Origin: Membranipora membranacea | Taxonomy: Eukaryota > Bryozoa > Gymnolaemata > Cheilostomatida > Membraniporidae | Direction: 5' to 3' | DNA: 64,000 nucleotides | Assembly: GCA_914767715.1 (NCBI GenBank) | Contig: OU612067.1 | Location: forward strand, 12,095,001-12,159,000 | Part shown: positions 40,301 to 48,654 of the stretch, in pieces | How positions within the stretch are numbered: position 1 is the first letter of the stretch | Layout of the letters: the number at the start of each line of letters is the position of its first letter | Made by a program: the position numbers and the translations under genes | The notes under the pieces: generated by a model | What the model was told of the DNA's origin: nothing | Database searches by the model: none | Seen by the model: only the letters and a program-made list of their open reading frames with translations

Positions 40301-43300
40301 CACACTCATGATATTCGCTTCTTGTCCTATACTTTCGTTGGTTTTGTGCTCCTCAAGACTAATTTCAAGACAGTATCGCTACATTCTCATCTCACATACA
40401 CTGAATCTTTCAGCAAGATAATCTGTCAATAGCCAATTTGCCACTGTCTTATAGAAAAGCGCCTTCAACTTTTGAGGTACTTTCCTGTCGCGGGTATTTG
40501 AATGTGGTTCTTTGAGGCAAAGTGGCATGTGCAGGGCCATCACACTCCTTTAATCTGATGTTGTCACTGCTGTCTTTTGGGGGTAGGTACTCAGTTTTAG
40601 ACCTGCTGACTTTTAGGCCCACATCCTCTAATCTTCTACTCCAGTCCTCGAATCTCTCTTGCATATCGTGTCGACTCTCATCACAAAAACCAAATCATCT
40701 GCAAACAGTATACTCCACGGTGTGTCTTCTCTATTGTCATCCGAGATAACATCCATTATAATCATAAAAAGTAATGGGCTAAGGGCTGTTCATTGGTGTA
40801 GTCCAACTTCCACTCTTATTTCTTCTGTCTCTCCTGCATTTGTTCCCACTCTTGTTGTTGAGTCCTTGTACATATCCTTGATGATGTCAATGTATACTTC
40901 AGGCACATGACGCTTCCTCAGACAATGCCAAATTAGCTCTTTTGGGATGGTGTCATACGCCTTTTCCAGGTCAACAAATACCATATGCAGCTCCTTGTTG
41001 AATTCCCTATACTTCTCCTGTAGCATATGTAGGCAAAACATGGGCTCTATGGTTGATTTGCCTCTCTCTAAAACCCATATTGATTGTCTTTAATCTTGAC
41101 TAACTCTCTTAACCTCGACTCAATAACTCTCTCATAAAGTTTGAGGGAGTGGCTGAGGATCTTTATACCTCTGTAATTACCACAACTAAGGGGGGTCACC
41201 CTTCTGCTTGTAAAGTGGGACAATTTTGCTTTTCCCCCACCCATTTGGTATCCCTCATCTTATAGCCTCCCTAAAATATGATGTTATCCATGTTGTTCCT
41301 GTGTCCTTAAGTTTCTTTATAATTTCTATGGGGAGCTCATCAAGTCCCTTCGTTTTATTCAATTTCATCCTTCCTATCTGATTTCCTACTTCCTCCTCCG
41401 AGATGTCCTCAACTGGCCCCTGTACCTTCTCCATTGCTCCTATTTCTGGCGTTCTGTTTTTGGTGTTTAGTAGTTTGTTGAAATAATCCTTCCATCTTTC
41501 TTTGCTGTCCTTATCTTCACTTATGATCCTTCCTTGTTCATATTTGATAAATACTATCCTATCTATGTCCTTTGAACTCCTTTGCCTTGTTCTTGCTAAC
41601 TTATAAATTTTCTTCGGGCCATTTTCTTCTAGATCTTTATACAAATCTTCATAACCTGTCTCTTTTGCTATTGCACACTTCTCTTTGCTGATCTTATTCA
41701 GTCGTTTCATTGTCTCCTTATCTTCATCTGATCTCGTTCTTTTCCAGTCTTTGAAAGCTTCTTTCTTATTTTTCACAGCCTCTTGGACTTCTTCGTTCCA
41801 CCGCCATGATTCCTTCTCTATGTACATTCCTCCTTTACTGACTCCTAATGACTCCTGAGCTGCTTCAATTATTTTCGGGTATGTCTCATTCCATGTCAAA
41901 TCTCTCACTTCATTTTGTTCTACCAACATCTCTGTAACCTTGCAATCCAGCTCGTCTCCCTCTTCCTCTTTGATTTTCCACCAGATTTTCATCGGTCTCT
42001 CTCTCTCACTATCTTTTTCCTCTTTCTGATCTTGTAATCCATCACTAAGAGCTTGTGCTGTGGTGCTATTGGTTCACCTGGGATCACTTTACAATATTTC
42101 ACATTGCCAAAGTCTTCTCGTCGTATCATGATGTAATTAATCACTGTCTGGTTAAGGCAGCTTTTGTATGTGTAGGTCTTCTCATCCGTTTTGGCAAAGA
42201 TAGTATTCGCCAGCGCCAAATCTGTACTTCTTGCGTAATCCATAATCTTTTCTCCCTCGTCATTCCTCCTACCTGCTGACTTCCATGCCATCTCTCCAAG
42301 CCCTCCAATCTGTCTGCTCATACATGTCCATTCAATTCACCCGCTAATATCAGTTGTTCTGAGGCCGAAATCCTCCTAGTAACTCCTTCCAGTTGGTTCC
42401 AGAATCTCTGTCTTTCCTCCTCTTCACATCCTTGTTGGGGCGCATATGCTGTCACAATGTTTTACGTCTTTTCGGGTGATACCAGTTTCATTGTCATGAT
42501 TCTGTCCGACGCTCTCTCAGTCGCTATCACTCTATCCTGCCACTCTATACTAAGGCATATCGCCACTCCATTTCTCGGTCGTCCGCCTCCGCTATATTAT
42601 AACTTGTACCAATCTCCAATTGTTCTCGCTTTTCCTCCTGATTTGCCACCAGTCCATCGTGTCTCTTGCATAGCATAGTATTTGTGTCTTTCTCCTTTTC
42701 ATCATGTCTGCTACTTCTCTGCTCTCTCGTTTTCTTTCCACAGCGTCAAGGCATATATGCCGCTGCGCATCGCTTCCGGGGTATGCCCTAGCATTATCAG
42801 TCATTCTGATTGTCTCCGGCATGATTATTTTTGTGGCTTGCTTTATTAAGGACCGGATGCTCTTCCTGATATCACCCTCTGTGTATACCCGGGCTTGGGA
42901 CCGGCTGTCTGCTCCGCTGGTTTGCTGAACATCCAGGCCACATTGATAATAATGATAATACAACAAGCAATTAAATTGCTCAATTACAGGCATACAGGAA
43001 GCAGACGCATTTGATAGCTACTCAGGCTCCTCTTCCATCCACAGTTGCAGATTTCTGGAATGTAATTTGTGATCAGAAGATCAAAGTGATTGTTCATCTG
43101 GATTCGTTGTTGGTAAGTATAATCAGTCATTTTGTTGCAGTATATTGCAACAGTATCAGCACCAAATTGATCATAGGTTCATCCATTGGCACAAAGGCTG
43201 CTGATGCCCCAACCGCAATAAAAAAGAAATGATAGCAAGAACATAATATTTACACAAAGTTGGTAAGAGGTGGGCTAAACCAGCCAGAAATATTAGAAAG

Positions 43301-45197
43301 AAACATAGACTTAGTATATTAAGTCTCCGGAGACAAATCACATGGCAGTCAATGGCTTTCCCTATTGCACCATTGGCACAAAAGAGGGTAGCAAGGCGCA
43401 CTCATTCTTCCTACTAGAGTACATCCTAGAAGTTTGAAACCATTAAAGAAATCCACGAAAATGCAGAAAGTAATTTTTCCCTGCCCATTTTATTTATAGA
43501 AAGGAGAGGAATTCTATCCTGCATTTGATGGTGGTCAAACTGCCATTGATGATCAGAATAAGGTAGTCAGGAGAGTGCAAACCACACAGGACAATGGTAT
43601 ATCATTCATCAAACTTCAGTTCAGCACTTTTTATGAGGTGAGAACTGAAAACCATAACCAATATTTTTGTCCCAAATTAATTTTCACATTCCAATCAACA
43701 ATAAAGATGGCAAAGATTGAATGGCCTAGTCACATTTGGCCATTATTATCTTAGGTTTTATGATAGCATGTGGGGTCAAGTTTTACTTTTAGAACTTAAT
43801 TTCGCTCAAACATTGAAACCTGAAAACAGATAAGTCTAGACTCCAAAAAGGTCAAATTTTTATTCACAAAGAACGTCAGCATATACAACACATTGATTGC
43901 ATCTATAATAACATTGACAAAGTGTGGGTATTTGTGAAGATATGCCATGAGTATAAACTTCATGTTTCAAACTGGATAAAACCTAAAATCTGGCAGCTGG
44001 TCAGCTATGTACCCCTCCTTCAGTTAGTATTATATCAATGATAATTATGATTATTATCTGACTGTATCTGTAGGATTGCGAGGTTATGGTGATGAGCAAT
44101 GATAGCTGGCACACTGTCAGTATCCCCGCAGTAACAGATATGTTACACTATCTGGAGAGTCTGGAGAAATGTCAGCAGCAGACAGGGGATAATAGAATCT
44201 GCATAGTTAGCAAGTAAGACAGGAATCAAGAAAATAGATATCTATTATTTTCTTTGCTTTTTCTGACTATTTATTGCCTCAATTTATTAAGATTATCATA
44301 TGTTAATACTAGATCATGGGGTGACAGATGGGGTTTTTTGAGACAAAAAACCATCAAAAATTTGATATGATTGTTTTTTGGCTAAAATAATCTATAAAGT
44401 GGAAGAATTTTTATTAGAGCTGATAGAAGATCATATTTAGGCCAAACAGCTGTCTCCGATTCGCAGCTGGGTAGGGAGAGCCCCATAGCCAATCTTAGCC
44501 AACACATTGGCTACCTATGTCTTATGCGTCTTTCATCTGCTAAGGCCATAGCTTTTATGTGTGCATTTCTCAATACTATTAAATTTTAATGCAGTTGCTT
44601 CTTAAAACCCACTGTGTTATCTTTGTAGCGATGGTGGGATGAAATGTGGACTGATGATTTGTGCTTACAATGCTGTTGAGAAGATGAAAGCAGAGCAGGA
44701 GGTTGATGTCTATAACTCTGCCCTCATGGCAAAATACAGACGGCCACAATTCATAAATTCCATGGTAAGTGTGAAAATACTTGTGAAGCTAACCAGATAC
44801 AAAAAGAATTTAGATAACATTCAACAACCATTACGATCAAATTTGAGTTTTACTCGTGCTTCAGATCTGCATGGTACAGCTACCCCATTACATTCTTTAC
44901 CATTCATAAAACTATTACTAGTCCTAGGGCTTAGACGGCTGCGATGCGAGTTAGTGACATTACATTATCAAAGACTCAATTTTGGTGTTTGAAAATGTAA
45001 TGCCCCAACTCGCATTGCAGCCGTCTGAGCACTTAGACCATGTTATCACATAGATTGGTGCTGTAGCAGCTTTGTTCTTTCTTACTAATGATTAAGGTTA
45101 TCTTAACCGGTTTTTGTAGGATGAGTATGCATTCCTTTATGATGTATTGAAAAGCTACGCAGATCAATTCTCAGACTACGCAAACTTTGGAGTGTGA
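7286..45197 (+). CDS. Gene B: receptor-type tyrosine phosphatase (F-lectin-like, 14 FN3-type domains, TM, PTP D1 + dead D2)
   Basis: Complete gene, 2245 codons plus stop. Exons: 7286-7343, 9673-9921, 10814-11017, 11363-11475, 12407-12569, 12803-12900, 13253-13469, 15381-15496, 15932-16097, 16987-17084, 17272-17485, 18419-18534, 19644-19815, 20073-20167, 20339-20549, 20905-21020, 21187-21340, 21613-21704, 23392-23599, 26133-26242, 26901-27066, 27345-27436, 27851-28061, 28336-28445, 29107-29272, 29911-30011, 30196-30391, 30832-30935, 31379-31571, 31860-31965, 32494-32779, 32890-32935, 33190-33307, 33560-33672, 34359-34462, 35136-35223, 35491-35564, 36123-36159, 36377-36474, 36698-36823, 37012-37160, 37546-37681, 38321-38464, 38873-38984, 39311-39387, 42990-43112, 43500-43637, 44074-44213, 44629-44764, 45120-45197. 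Every junction keeps frame and the lengths sum to a multiple of three. Domains: signal peptide 1-19, lectin-like 28-170, FN3 1-13 170-1436, membrane-proximal 1437-1582, TM about 1595-1618, D1 about 1660-1978, D2 about 1995-2245. Known role of the family: dephosphorylating phosphotyrosine proteins at the plasma membrane. The ligand is unknown. Confidence 0.88.
8418..8492 (-). repeat. tRNA-derived SINE head in gene B intron 1
   Basis: On the minus strand this contains an A-box-like stretch (TCTCAGTTGGCTAGAGCG) and a perfect B box GGTTCGAGTCC (complement of 8426-8436). The arms do not form a clean cloverleaf, so it reads as a SINE promoter head and not as a working tRNA gene. Its 3' boundary is not clear; similarity may continue down to about 8340. 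The rest of this 2.3-kb intron (7344-9672) shows only a C-rich run near 7930 and no exon. Confidence 0.6.
9673..11017 (+). other. F-type lectin / F5-8C-like galactose-binding domain of gene B (exons 2-3)
   Basis: Two exons (9673-9921 and 10814-11017) encode about 150 residues. Motifs follow the order usual in this fold: an NVAQGKSTS start, NLVDG, a C-x2-C pair (CNGC), FWQVDLGDKY, VKIVRV, then GVSIVVSE and a final FDEVEVYAF strand. These match the discoidin/F-type lectin layout (xNVAxGK, AVDG, WWxVDLG, EVEVxA). I do not see the clear His and Arg-x-Asp fucose-binding signature, so sugar binding is uncertain. Gene D carries the same pair of exons (59600-59866 and 61371-61577). Confidence 0.72.
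11363..13469 (+). other. Gene B FN3 domains 1 and 2
   Basis: Domain 1 (alpha type) is split over 11363-11475 and 12407-12569. It has LRIIWQPP and IKYQ before the split and YRCGDGSW, YTCSVRV and WCA after it. Domain 2 (beta type) is split over 12803-12900 and 13253-13469, with RWRYDITWS before the split and a YRLSCL to NREN stretch after it. In both, a phase-0 intron cuts the FN3 fold in the middle and a phase-1 intron marks each domain edge. The same four-exon unit recurs down the gene. Confidence 0.75.
13600..13705 (-). repeat. tRNA-derived SINE head in gene B intron 7
   Basis: The minus strand holds an A-box-like TGGCTCAGTTTATTAGAGTA (complement of about 13680-13699) and a perfect B box GGTTCGAAACC (complement of 13634-13644), about 36 bp apart. 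The head differs from the one at 8418, so it may belong to a different SINE lineage. No intact tRNA cloverleaf is apparent. Confidence 0.58.
13800..15235. repeat. Tandem-duplicated intron segment with (ATTTT)n tracts
   Basis: A block starting TTAAGTTCAGCCTCATAAAC occurs near 13805, 14635 and 15170. Each of the first two copies is followed by a GCAGTAATTGTTT tandem array, an (ATTTT)n run and, further on, a TAGAGTAAAAACTCAAG segment. The first unit (about 13805-14634, including the inserted MITE) and the second (about 14635-15169) are recent copies. The third is only a fragment ending near 15230. Confidence 0.78.
14094..14470 (-). mobile_element. 377-bp MITE, copy 1, flanked by TTAA
   Basis: The ends are inverted repeats AGGGCAACCAAGGTTT / AAACCTTGGTTGCCCT. 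TTAA lies at both edges (14090-14093 and 14471-14474). The second tandem unit of this intron, near 15010, has the uninterrupted sequence TATTTAATAGAG at the corresponding place. The unoccupied site is therefore visible and confirms a TTAA target duplication. There is no coding capacity. TTAA targeting points to the piggyBac or Kolobok/T2 group. Confidence 0.87.
15381..17485 (+). other. Gene B FN3 domains 3 and 4
   Basis: Domain 3 (15381-15496 and 15932-16097) has the alpha-type signature APVDKCVQI, EYPNAP, IIYQ, then CTSMTNW, AYQMVSCQIRA and a closing TKC. Domain 4 (16987-17084 and 17272-17485) is beta type, with RLRWKYIVTWQ then NPINIKCASIR and VKVYNNDG. Domains 5 and 6 are near copies of this pair, so a four-exon unit was duplicated recently. 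An NTNNNKN loop in domain 3 is longer in domain 5. Confidence 0.78.
15776..15922 (+). repeat. 11-bp minisatellite abutting exon 9
   Basis: About a dozen copies of CTTGTGAATAT or close variants run up to ten bases before the acceptor of exon 9 (exon start 15932). The array supplies most of the sequence where a branch point and pyrimidine tract would normally sit. Confidence 0.85.
17882..18258 (+). mobile_element. 377-bp MITE, copy 2, flanked by TTAA
   Basis: The same family and exact length as the element at 14094-14470, but in the opposite orientation. The inverted ends AGGGCAACCAAGGTTTC / GAAACCTTGGTTGCCCT are intact. TTAA occurs on both sides (17878-17881 and 18259-18262). It sits in the intron between FN3 domains 4 and 5. 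Confidence 0.87.
18419..20549 (+). other. Gene B FN3 domains 5 and 6
   Basis: Domain 5 (18419-18534 and 19644-19815) repeats the domain 3 wording: APVDNCVQI, EYPNAP, CTSMTNW and AYQMVTCEIRA. It contains a run of eight asparagines encoded by an AAC microsatellite (about 19747-19770). Domain 6 (20073-20167 and 20339-20549) repeats domain 4: RLRWKYTVTWE and NPINIKCARIR. This is the clearest recent domain-pair duplication in the gene. Confidence 0.78.
18650..19440. repeat. Direct duplication inside gene B intron 12
   Basis: Two related segments of about 200 bp, near 18655-18850 and 19235-19440, share landmarks in the same order: CTAGCAGGT, AGGTTCTC, ATTCACAT, GATTCTGTAT or its variant, CACCACC or CACCTCC, and ATGTG(A/G)CAT before CATTTCAG or CACTTCAG. 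They are diverged. I do not recognise a family or terminal inverted repeats. Confidence 0.6.
20653..20681 (+). other. Perfect hairpin with T-run inside an intron
   Basis: A 10-bp arm AAGCCGCCAC, a 5-base loop ACAAC and the exact complementary arm GTGGCGGCTT run directly into a run of T. The shape is that of a bacterial intrinsic terminator, here in an animal intron about 100 bases after exon 15. No function is claimed. Confidence 0.7.
20905..23599 (+). other. Gene B FN3 domains 7 and 8
   Basis: Domain 7 (20905-21020 and 21187-21340) is alpha type: CVGLSWNPP and VSYQ, then HSCNSNGW, VTCLLKAINN and THC. Domain 8 (21613-21704 and 23392-23599) is beta type: RVRRKYSIGWT then EPEVINCQSLR and VTATNNQNF. 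The intron inside domain 8 is 1.7 kb and shows no exon or recognised repeat. Confidence 0.73.
23961..25880. mobile_element. 1.9-kb DNA element with ~200-bp inverted ends
   Basis: The segment at about 23961-24165 is repeated in inverted order at about 25665-25880. Shared strings include GTTTAAAC, CTAGGTGGCTCAAT, TTATTCTCTGATTCTT, TCCGTAATGAT and TCTATCGCAGT. Similarity runs further inward through GACGTCA and AGAGCTGTT. Long inverted ends with a short, largely non-coding interior suggest an internally deleted DNA transposon. It lies wholly in the intron between FN3 8 and 9. I could not fix the target-site duplication. Confidence 0.72.
24935..25012 (+). pseudogene. THAP-like N-terminal fragment inside the long-TIR element
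   Basis: A short frame starting at ATG 24935 reads MACRGKSKKYCAAANC followed by FYLFK and a stop. The YCAAANC cysteine pair near the N-terminus and the following LF resemble the start of a THAP zinc finger, found in P-element and Kolobok-type transposases. The frame is only 25 residues and the zinc ligands downstream are missing, so this is tentative. Confidence 0.35.
26133..28061 (+). other. Gene B FN3 domains 9 and 10
   Basis: Domain 9 (26133-26242 and 26901-27066) is alpha type: CVTMTWNPP and YPNGLLQYYQ, then YKCTDDNDW, VSCRVRARN and TLC. Domain 10 (27345-27436 and 27851-28061) is beta type: RRLRYRISWQ then NPNAHNCERLR and VEAFNNHNN. Phases and exon lengths (110, 166, 92 and 211 nt) follow the repeat unit. 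Confidence 0.77.
26402..26790 (+). mobile_element. Second MITE family, copy 1 (left end complete)
   Basis: It starts with TAAAGCTGCGTTTACATTAGG and is closely similar to 45253-45606 through most of its length, for example AACCCCAAGTCTGAGCCAG and CAAAACGAGCACTGCTCGAA. The right terminus is lost or diverged. It is non-coding and inserted in the intron that splits FN3 domain 9. Confidence 0.8.
28336..30391 (+). other. Gene B FN3 domains 11 and 12
   Basis: Domain 11 (28336-28445 and 29107-29272) is alpha type: CVTLTWGEP, YPNGNISHYQ, then FKCSGNETW, VECHIKATN and TLC. Domain 12 (29911-30011 and 30196-30391) is beta type but more diverged: RRIKLNLPIQ then DINPKCEEV and VRIMVMNDQG. Several N-x-S/T sequons (NET, NTS, NTT) mark likely glycosylation sites. 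Confidence 0.73.
30832..31571 (+). other. Gene B FN3 domain 13
   Basis: Exons 30832-30935 and 31379-31571. An alpha-type domain with a SCAILNL strand and EPNGEITHYK, then YGCWYF, EVCGLES and IQCVANAVNSIG. It has no beta partner and leads directly to the membrane-proximal domain. The exon at 47855-48047 in pseudogene C is its paralogue, with identical length (193 nt). Confidence 0.75.
31860..32935 (+). other. Gene B membrane-proximal RPTP domain with furin site
   Basis: Exons 31860-31965 (leaves in phase 2), 32494-32779 and 32890-32935 encode about 146 residues. The layout is the divergent last FN3-like domain of RPTPs: a YMVVIS strand, a basic RRKR-S (about residues 1489-1492, a full furin consensus), CYITAVF, FTVGS, then GYYNQPLE and IVHVGYKG. 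In the family, cleavage here leaves an extracellular subunit held to a TM subunit. Gene A has the homologous exons with a changed basic site. Confidence 0.8.
33190..33672 (+). other. Gene B transmembrane exon and juxtamembrane linker
   Basis: Exon 33190-33307 encodes a single hydrophobic helix of about 24 residues (from IAAIVAGTIVPVVAVALV on), then LYIKR. Exon 33560-33672 is a basic, proline- and lysine-rich linker with repeated KP units (KPSPKP, KPTLKPKPV) leading into PTP D1. Sequence unlike gene A begins at the phase-1 junction before this exon. Confidence 0.83.
35604..35641. repeat. Perfect 38-bp palindrome in a PTP D1 intron
   Basis: CATAGACTTAATATACTA, then TG, then the exact reverse complement. 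Related sequence (CATAGACTTAGTATATTAAG) lies near 43313, which suggests a small dispersed palindromic repeat. It is in the intron after exon 37. Confidence 0.85.
37210..37278. repeat. Nested inverted repeat in a PTP D1 intron
   Basis: Outer arms CTTTTTAGGC (37210-37219) and GCCTAAAAAG (37269-37278) enclose an inner hairpin AGAGGAGGCA / TGCCTCCTCT with a one-base loop (37230-37250). It lies in the intron that divides the catalytic loop. It may be a very small foldback element. Confidence 0.65.
40449..41992 (-). pseudogene. LINE reverse transcriptase region (interrupted)
   Basis: A 245-codon minus-strand frame (41255-41992) covers the linker and early RT: ESWRWNEEVQEAVKNKKEAF, GRMKLNKTKGLDELPIEIIKKL. 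After frameshifts come HMVFVDLEKAYDTIP with the first catalytic Asp, LIWHCLRKRHVPEVYI, and a LFADDLVFV catalytic box near 40690-40715. About 440 bp of 3' region follow, down to 40013. The wording is RTE-like (BovB relatives). Several breaks make it inactive. Confidence 0.82.
41989..42720 (-). pseudogene. LINE endonuclease region (interrupted)
   Basis: Minus-strand pieces in order: a DMMKRRKTQILCYARDT start (the usual CxQET is changed), RNGVAICLS, DRIMTMKLVS, AYAPQQGC, NDEGEKIMDYA, LALANTIFAKTDEKTYTYKS, INYIMIRR and a final PQHKLLVMDYK. These follow the apurinic endonuclease layout of RTE-like LINEs. Frames shift and a stop interrupts the middle. Confidence 0.78.
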
Positions 45198-45252
45198 TGA
45201 TCTTGATATCTCCACATCATAACATCAGGTTAACAGAAGGACATTTGTTACT

Positions 45253-45606
45253 ATAAAGCTGCGTCTGCGCAGTCTTTAACCCCAAGTCTGAGCCAGAGTC
45301 TGAGACATGCATGTGTTTACATAGCACCGGTTAGCCAATGTCAGAGAAATTAAATGTGAGTGATAGAACAAAGGGCAGTATTGTGATTGCTAAATTAGGA
45401 ATTTGTGTTAAGTCTTGAGTCTTGAGTCTTGAGACTGCAAAACGAGCACTGCTCGAATTGCCAGACATCGTCTTAAAAGCCGGTCAGACAAGGTCAGTCA
45501 ACCGTTTTTGTTATTCACACTACACAGTTTCAGCCTCCGTGTTAGTAATTTGTCGATCAGACTCAAGGCTGGGCCAAAAGACAGCCTAATGTAAACGCAG
45601 CTTTAT
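45253..45606 (+). mobile_element. Second MITE family, copy 2, in the gene B 3' UTR
   Basis: The homologue of 26402-26790, starting TAAAGCTGCGT and ending with the complete right terminus GCCTAATGTAAACGCAGCTTTA. It lies about 55 bp after the gene B stop codon, so a transcript ending at 45.9 kb would carry it. The left terminus has lost the inner bases that copy 1 keeps. Confidence 0.83.
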
Positions 45607-45875
45607 GTATTCCCTGATTGTCTAAGTTTAATCTTCTAGTTTTGAAATCTCGATCTTCTGATTCAATCAACTTTAATTTGTTACTGTGGTAATGACTTCA
45701 CAGCTTTATCTGTTTCATCGTAGCCTAAGAAAATAATTGCCCTGTGCAAAGATTTTTGTGCCATAATGCTCATATATATATTTTTTTTTAATTTTTATGC
45801 ACACCTTTTTTGTTATTTGTAACAGACAAAACTAAGCATAACAAATATAAACGATATGTTTTCATAAATCATCAT

Positions 45876-45881
45876 AATAAA
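45876..45881 (+). terminator. Candidate poly(A) signal of gene B
   Basis: An AATAAA hexamer about 680 bp after the stop codon, beyond the MITE. Other A-rich hexamers occur nearby, so the true 3' end is uncertain. Confidence 0.4.
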
Positions 45882-47854
45882 CATTATCTACTGGTTTAGA
45901 TACTTTTGTTTTGAGAGAAGATGAGTTTTTATCACATAACTATTTGCAACGTCTAATCTTATTAATCCGTAACCTTTTGTTATTCTCACCTACTGATATT
46001 ATGATATTTCACAGGTACCTCATCACAAACATTCCAAACTATGACTAAGTCTGATTTGAATAAAATTAGATCAACTTGATTGCAACATCTTAATTTGAGA
46101 AACATGTTTTGTTGTTGCGACTACCATTGAATCAATTTTATAGCTCATCCCTTTTTATTTTTGTTTTGGTATTTTCTGTTTGCTTTTCCCTGAATCTAAA
46201 GTTTTCTTACCCTAGTATTTTATATCAAATTTTTTAACTGTACCGCTTTTTACCATTTTTTTATTATATTTTTGTTTTCAAAATAATAAAATTGCGGGTT
46301 GCACCTTCGACTCCAATTCTAGGGTTTTTAACTACTACATTATTGAGTGGCTTTAAGTGGCACCTAGGCGCAATACCTAATTGTGTAATTGGAGTGTCCT
46401 CCAACACAAGCGTCGCACAACTAGCCTGATTGGCCGTATACCGAAGAGACATATATGCTGTCGACTGTGTTCTGACAGTCGCCAGATCTGACCGTTAAGG
46501 ATTGTGCCCACTGCCAGAACTCGGCCATATGACAGTTGAGGAGGAAATCCTGGCAGTTAGGGATTGTCCCACTTGGCTGTGGGTTTCAGTAACATTTTGC
46601 AGCATATTTTATACCTGCTAAAACAAGTGATTTATTTGGGAGTTGTCACCGCATGACTTAGGATCACATAACTCCAATGTTATCAATGGCAAACAAGCAA
46701 GAATAAGTGCCATGAGCCGTGATTAAGAAACATTAACTAGGACTTATTTGAGCTAGTTTAGGTGTAATCAGTCTGAGCAAGCACTTTTCAGTCGATAAAT
46801 GGTTAAAGGAAGGTAATATGAGGTTGATTAATATTAGCTGGCAATAAATTGCAATGTTTCAAGTCCGCACGAAATAGTCAAATATTTACTCCTGTGAATA
46901 CTTTACTCCTCAAGGGTTGATTCTCTCAATCGATTTTGTTAGCTCATTTACTTGTCTGATCATTTCAGATGTGCTGAGTGGAAATCTTATCAAGATATTC
47001 TAATATGAGACTGTTAAGTGTATCCCTTCTCTACTCAGCTGCTTGATTGCACCTAAGGTGGGACGAAGTGATGTCTTTGAGAAATTGCTAAAGAAGACCT
47101 GTTTAGTCTTTAGTAAAGTGGCAGTAAAGTTTGGGTATGGAATCTCTAATTTGTAATTGGTATATGGAACCATCTGAGTATATGTAATCCAGGTGTGATA
47201 TGTGCTGATCTTCTGACACACAATACCGGCAGCATTGTGTAGCGTTACGCCAAATCACTTTAAATCACTATAAAAGGACGTACTTGGATTGAATTGATTA
47301 TAATTTCCAACTGATCAGAGATATCTGGATAACTTTTACCATGATTATTCTCAAGACATCTAAACAAATTCCATAGAAAATTGCATAAAAAGTTTCAAGA
47401 TGATAGACACAAGAAATTAATGTAATGTCATGACGTTGCACTGTTAGCCGCAGATCAACAATCTGGGTAAGTGATTTTTAATTTCTATGAACAGCTAATG
47501 ATATCAGGCAGCTATATCCAGAGTATTAGCTCTAAATATGGAGAACTTTTATCACAAGTTAAAGATATGTACTGAAAAGTTGCTCATGAAAAAGTTGTCC
47601 CCCCTGTCTATCATGAGTGAAATTTCATAAAACCCCCTTTGTGATTCCTGTTCTGAGGGTGGAATACAAAATTATAACACTTCTTCTCAATAATGTATGA
47701 AATTCAGCTTTTACACTTTTAACATGGATTTTGACCCCGGGATCCCTGACTAAATTTAGAGATCATCCTTAAAATAAATATCCAACCAAATGGTGCATCA
47801 AAATTATCATCAATTCAGGCCCAAAAAATCAGTCCAATAATTTTTTTTTTTCGG
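45882..47854. other. Intergenic spacer between gene B and pseudogene C
   Basis: No exon of the receptor family, no RNA gene and no repeat that I can name. It includes a region of higher G+C near 46290-46560 that encodes nothing recognisable. Confidence 0.5.
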
Positions 47855-48654
47855 TATGACTGCGGATACTTTGATGAAGACTTGAACTTGAATCGCACTG
47901 TGAATGCTTCGGTTCTCAATGATCTCAGCAACAAGATAGAAGTCTGTGGTTTTCACTCAGAGTCCCACATTAAATGTATGGCGGAAGCTGTCAATAGCAT
48001 AGGATCAAGCCCATCAGCTACAGGGGAAGGATATACAATTATTGAAGGTAATGTTGAATGGAATCAGTCAAATTTTCGGATCTGTTAAACAGATATCAGT
48101 ACAAAAAGCCCCAATATATCGTTTGCACCTTGGAACACAGCTCAGCATCAAAGGATTTCACCAATGTTCTGGTTATTAGAGGCAGCTGACTGCCACATAA
48201 CACCTGGTTCTCAAAACTATTTCAATCAATGATAAGGCAGCATTAACAATTTTAATCTGTCTTGATATGGGCAAAGCACCCTGGCAGATCACCAGCATCA
48301 CGCTTTTCTGCTACAATATTGGTTTATTTTGTGTGCCTGCCCTAGATCAAGAATGATCCATTTTTCCCACATTGGAATTGCCCCCCCTCTACTGACACGC
48401 CGAAGGAAAAATAGATCAAGAAAATTCATGCTATTCGTTGTAATTATCTCCCATGCCCATGGCTGAAAACCAGTAAGAGAACACAAGTTTGATTGTAAAA
48501 GTCTCCCACAATGCATTTGCTTTGGTTAACACCTTCACATGACTAGAGAGCTTCAGTACAATTATTGTTCACTCTCTCAGATCAAGAAGTAACTCATTGC
48601 TCAGTGTCTGTTTTAAGTTAGTGCATACTAGTGCTTTACTGTTCTCTACCTACT

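Larger units (their letters stand above)
40013..42943 (-). mobile_element. RTE-like LINE inserted in the D2 intron
   Basis: A minus-strand non-LTR element of about 2.9 kb flanked by identical 16-bp repeats TGATAATAATGATAAT (39997-40012 and 42944-42959), which fit a target-site duplication. The 5' region carries an AAGAGCATCCGGTCC-type stretch often seen in RTE elements. Endonuclease pieces follow, then a reverse transcriptase. It stands 46 bp from the splice acceptor of exon 46. The reading frame is interrupted, so it is not autonomous. Confidence 0.85.
38873..45197 (+). other. Gene B PTP domain D2 (pseudophosphatase)
   Basis: Exons 38873-38984, 39311-39387, 42990-43112, 43500-43637, 44074-44213, 44629-44764 and 45120-45197. 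The PTP fold is recognisable: ENRRKNR, DYINAVLID, HLIATQAPLP, FWNVICDQKIKVIV and a DEYAFLYDVL end. The P-loop HCSxGxGRTG is replaced by VSNDGGMKCG (Cys to Ser, Arg to Lys). The WPD loop is replaced by DSWHTV. D2 should therefore be inactive, as in many RPTPs. A likely role is regulatory or docking (inference). A LINE fills the intron between its second and third exons. Confidence 0.88.
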
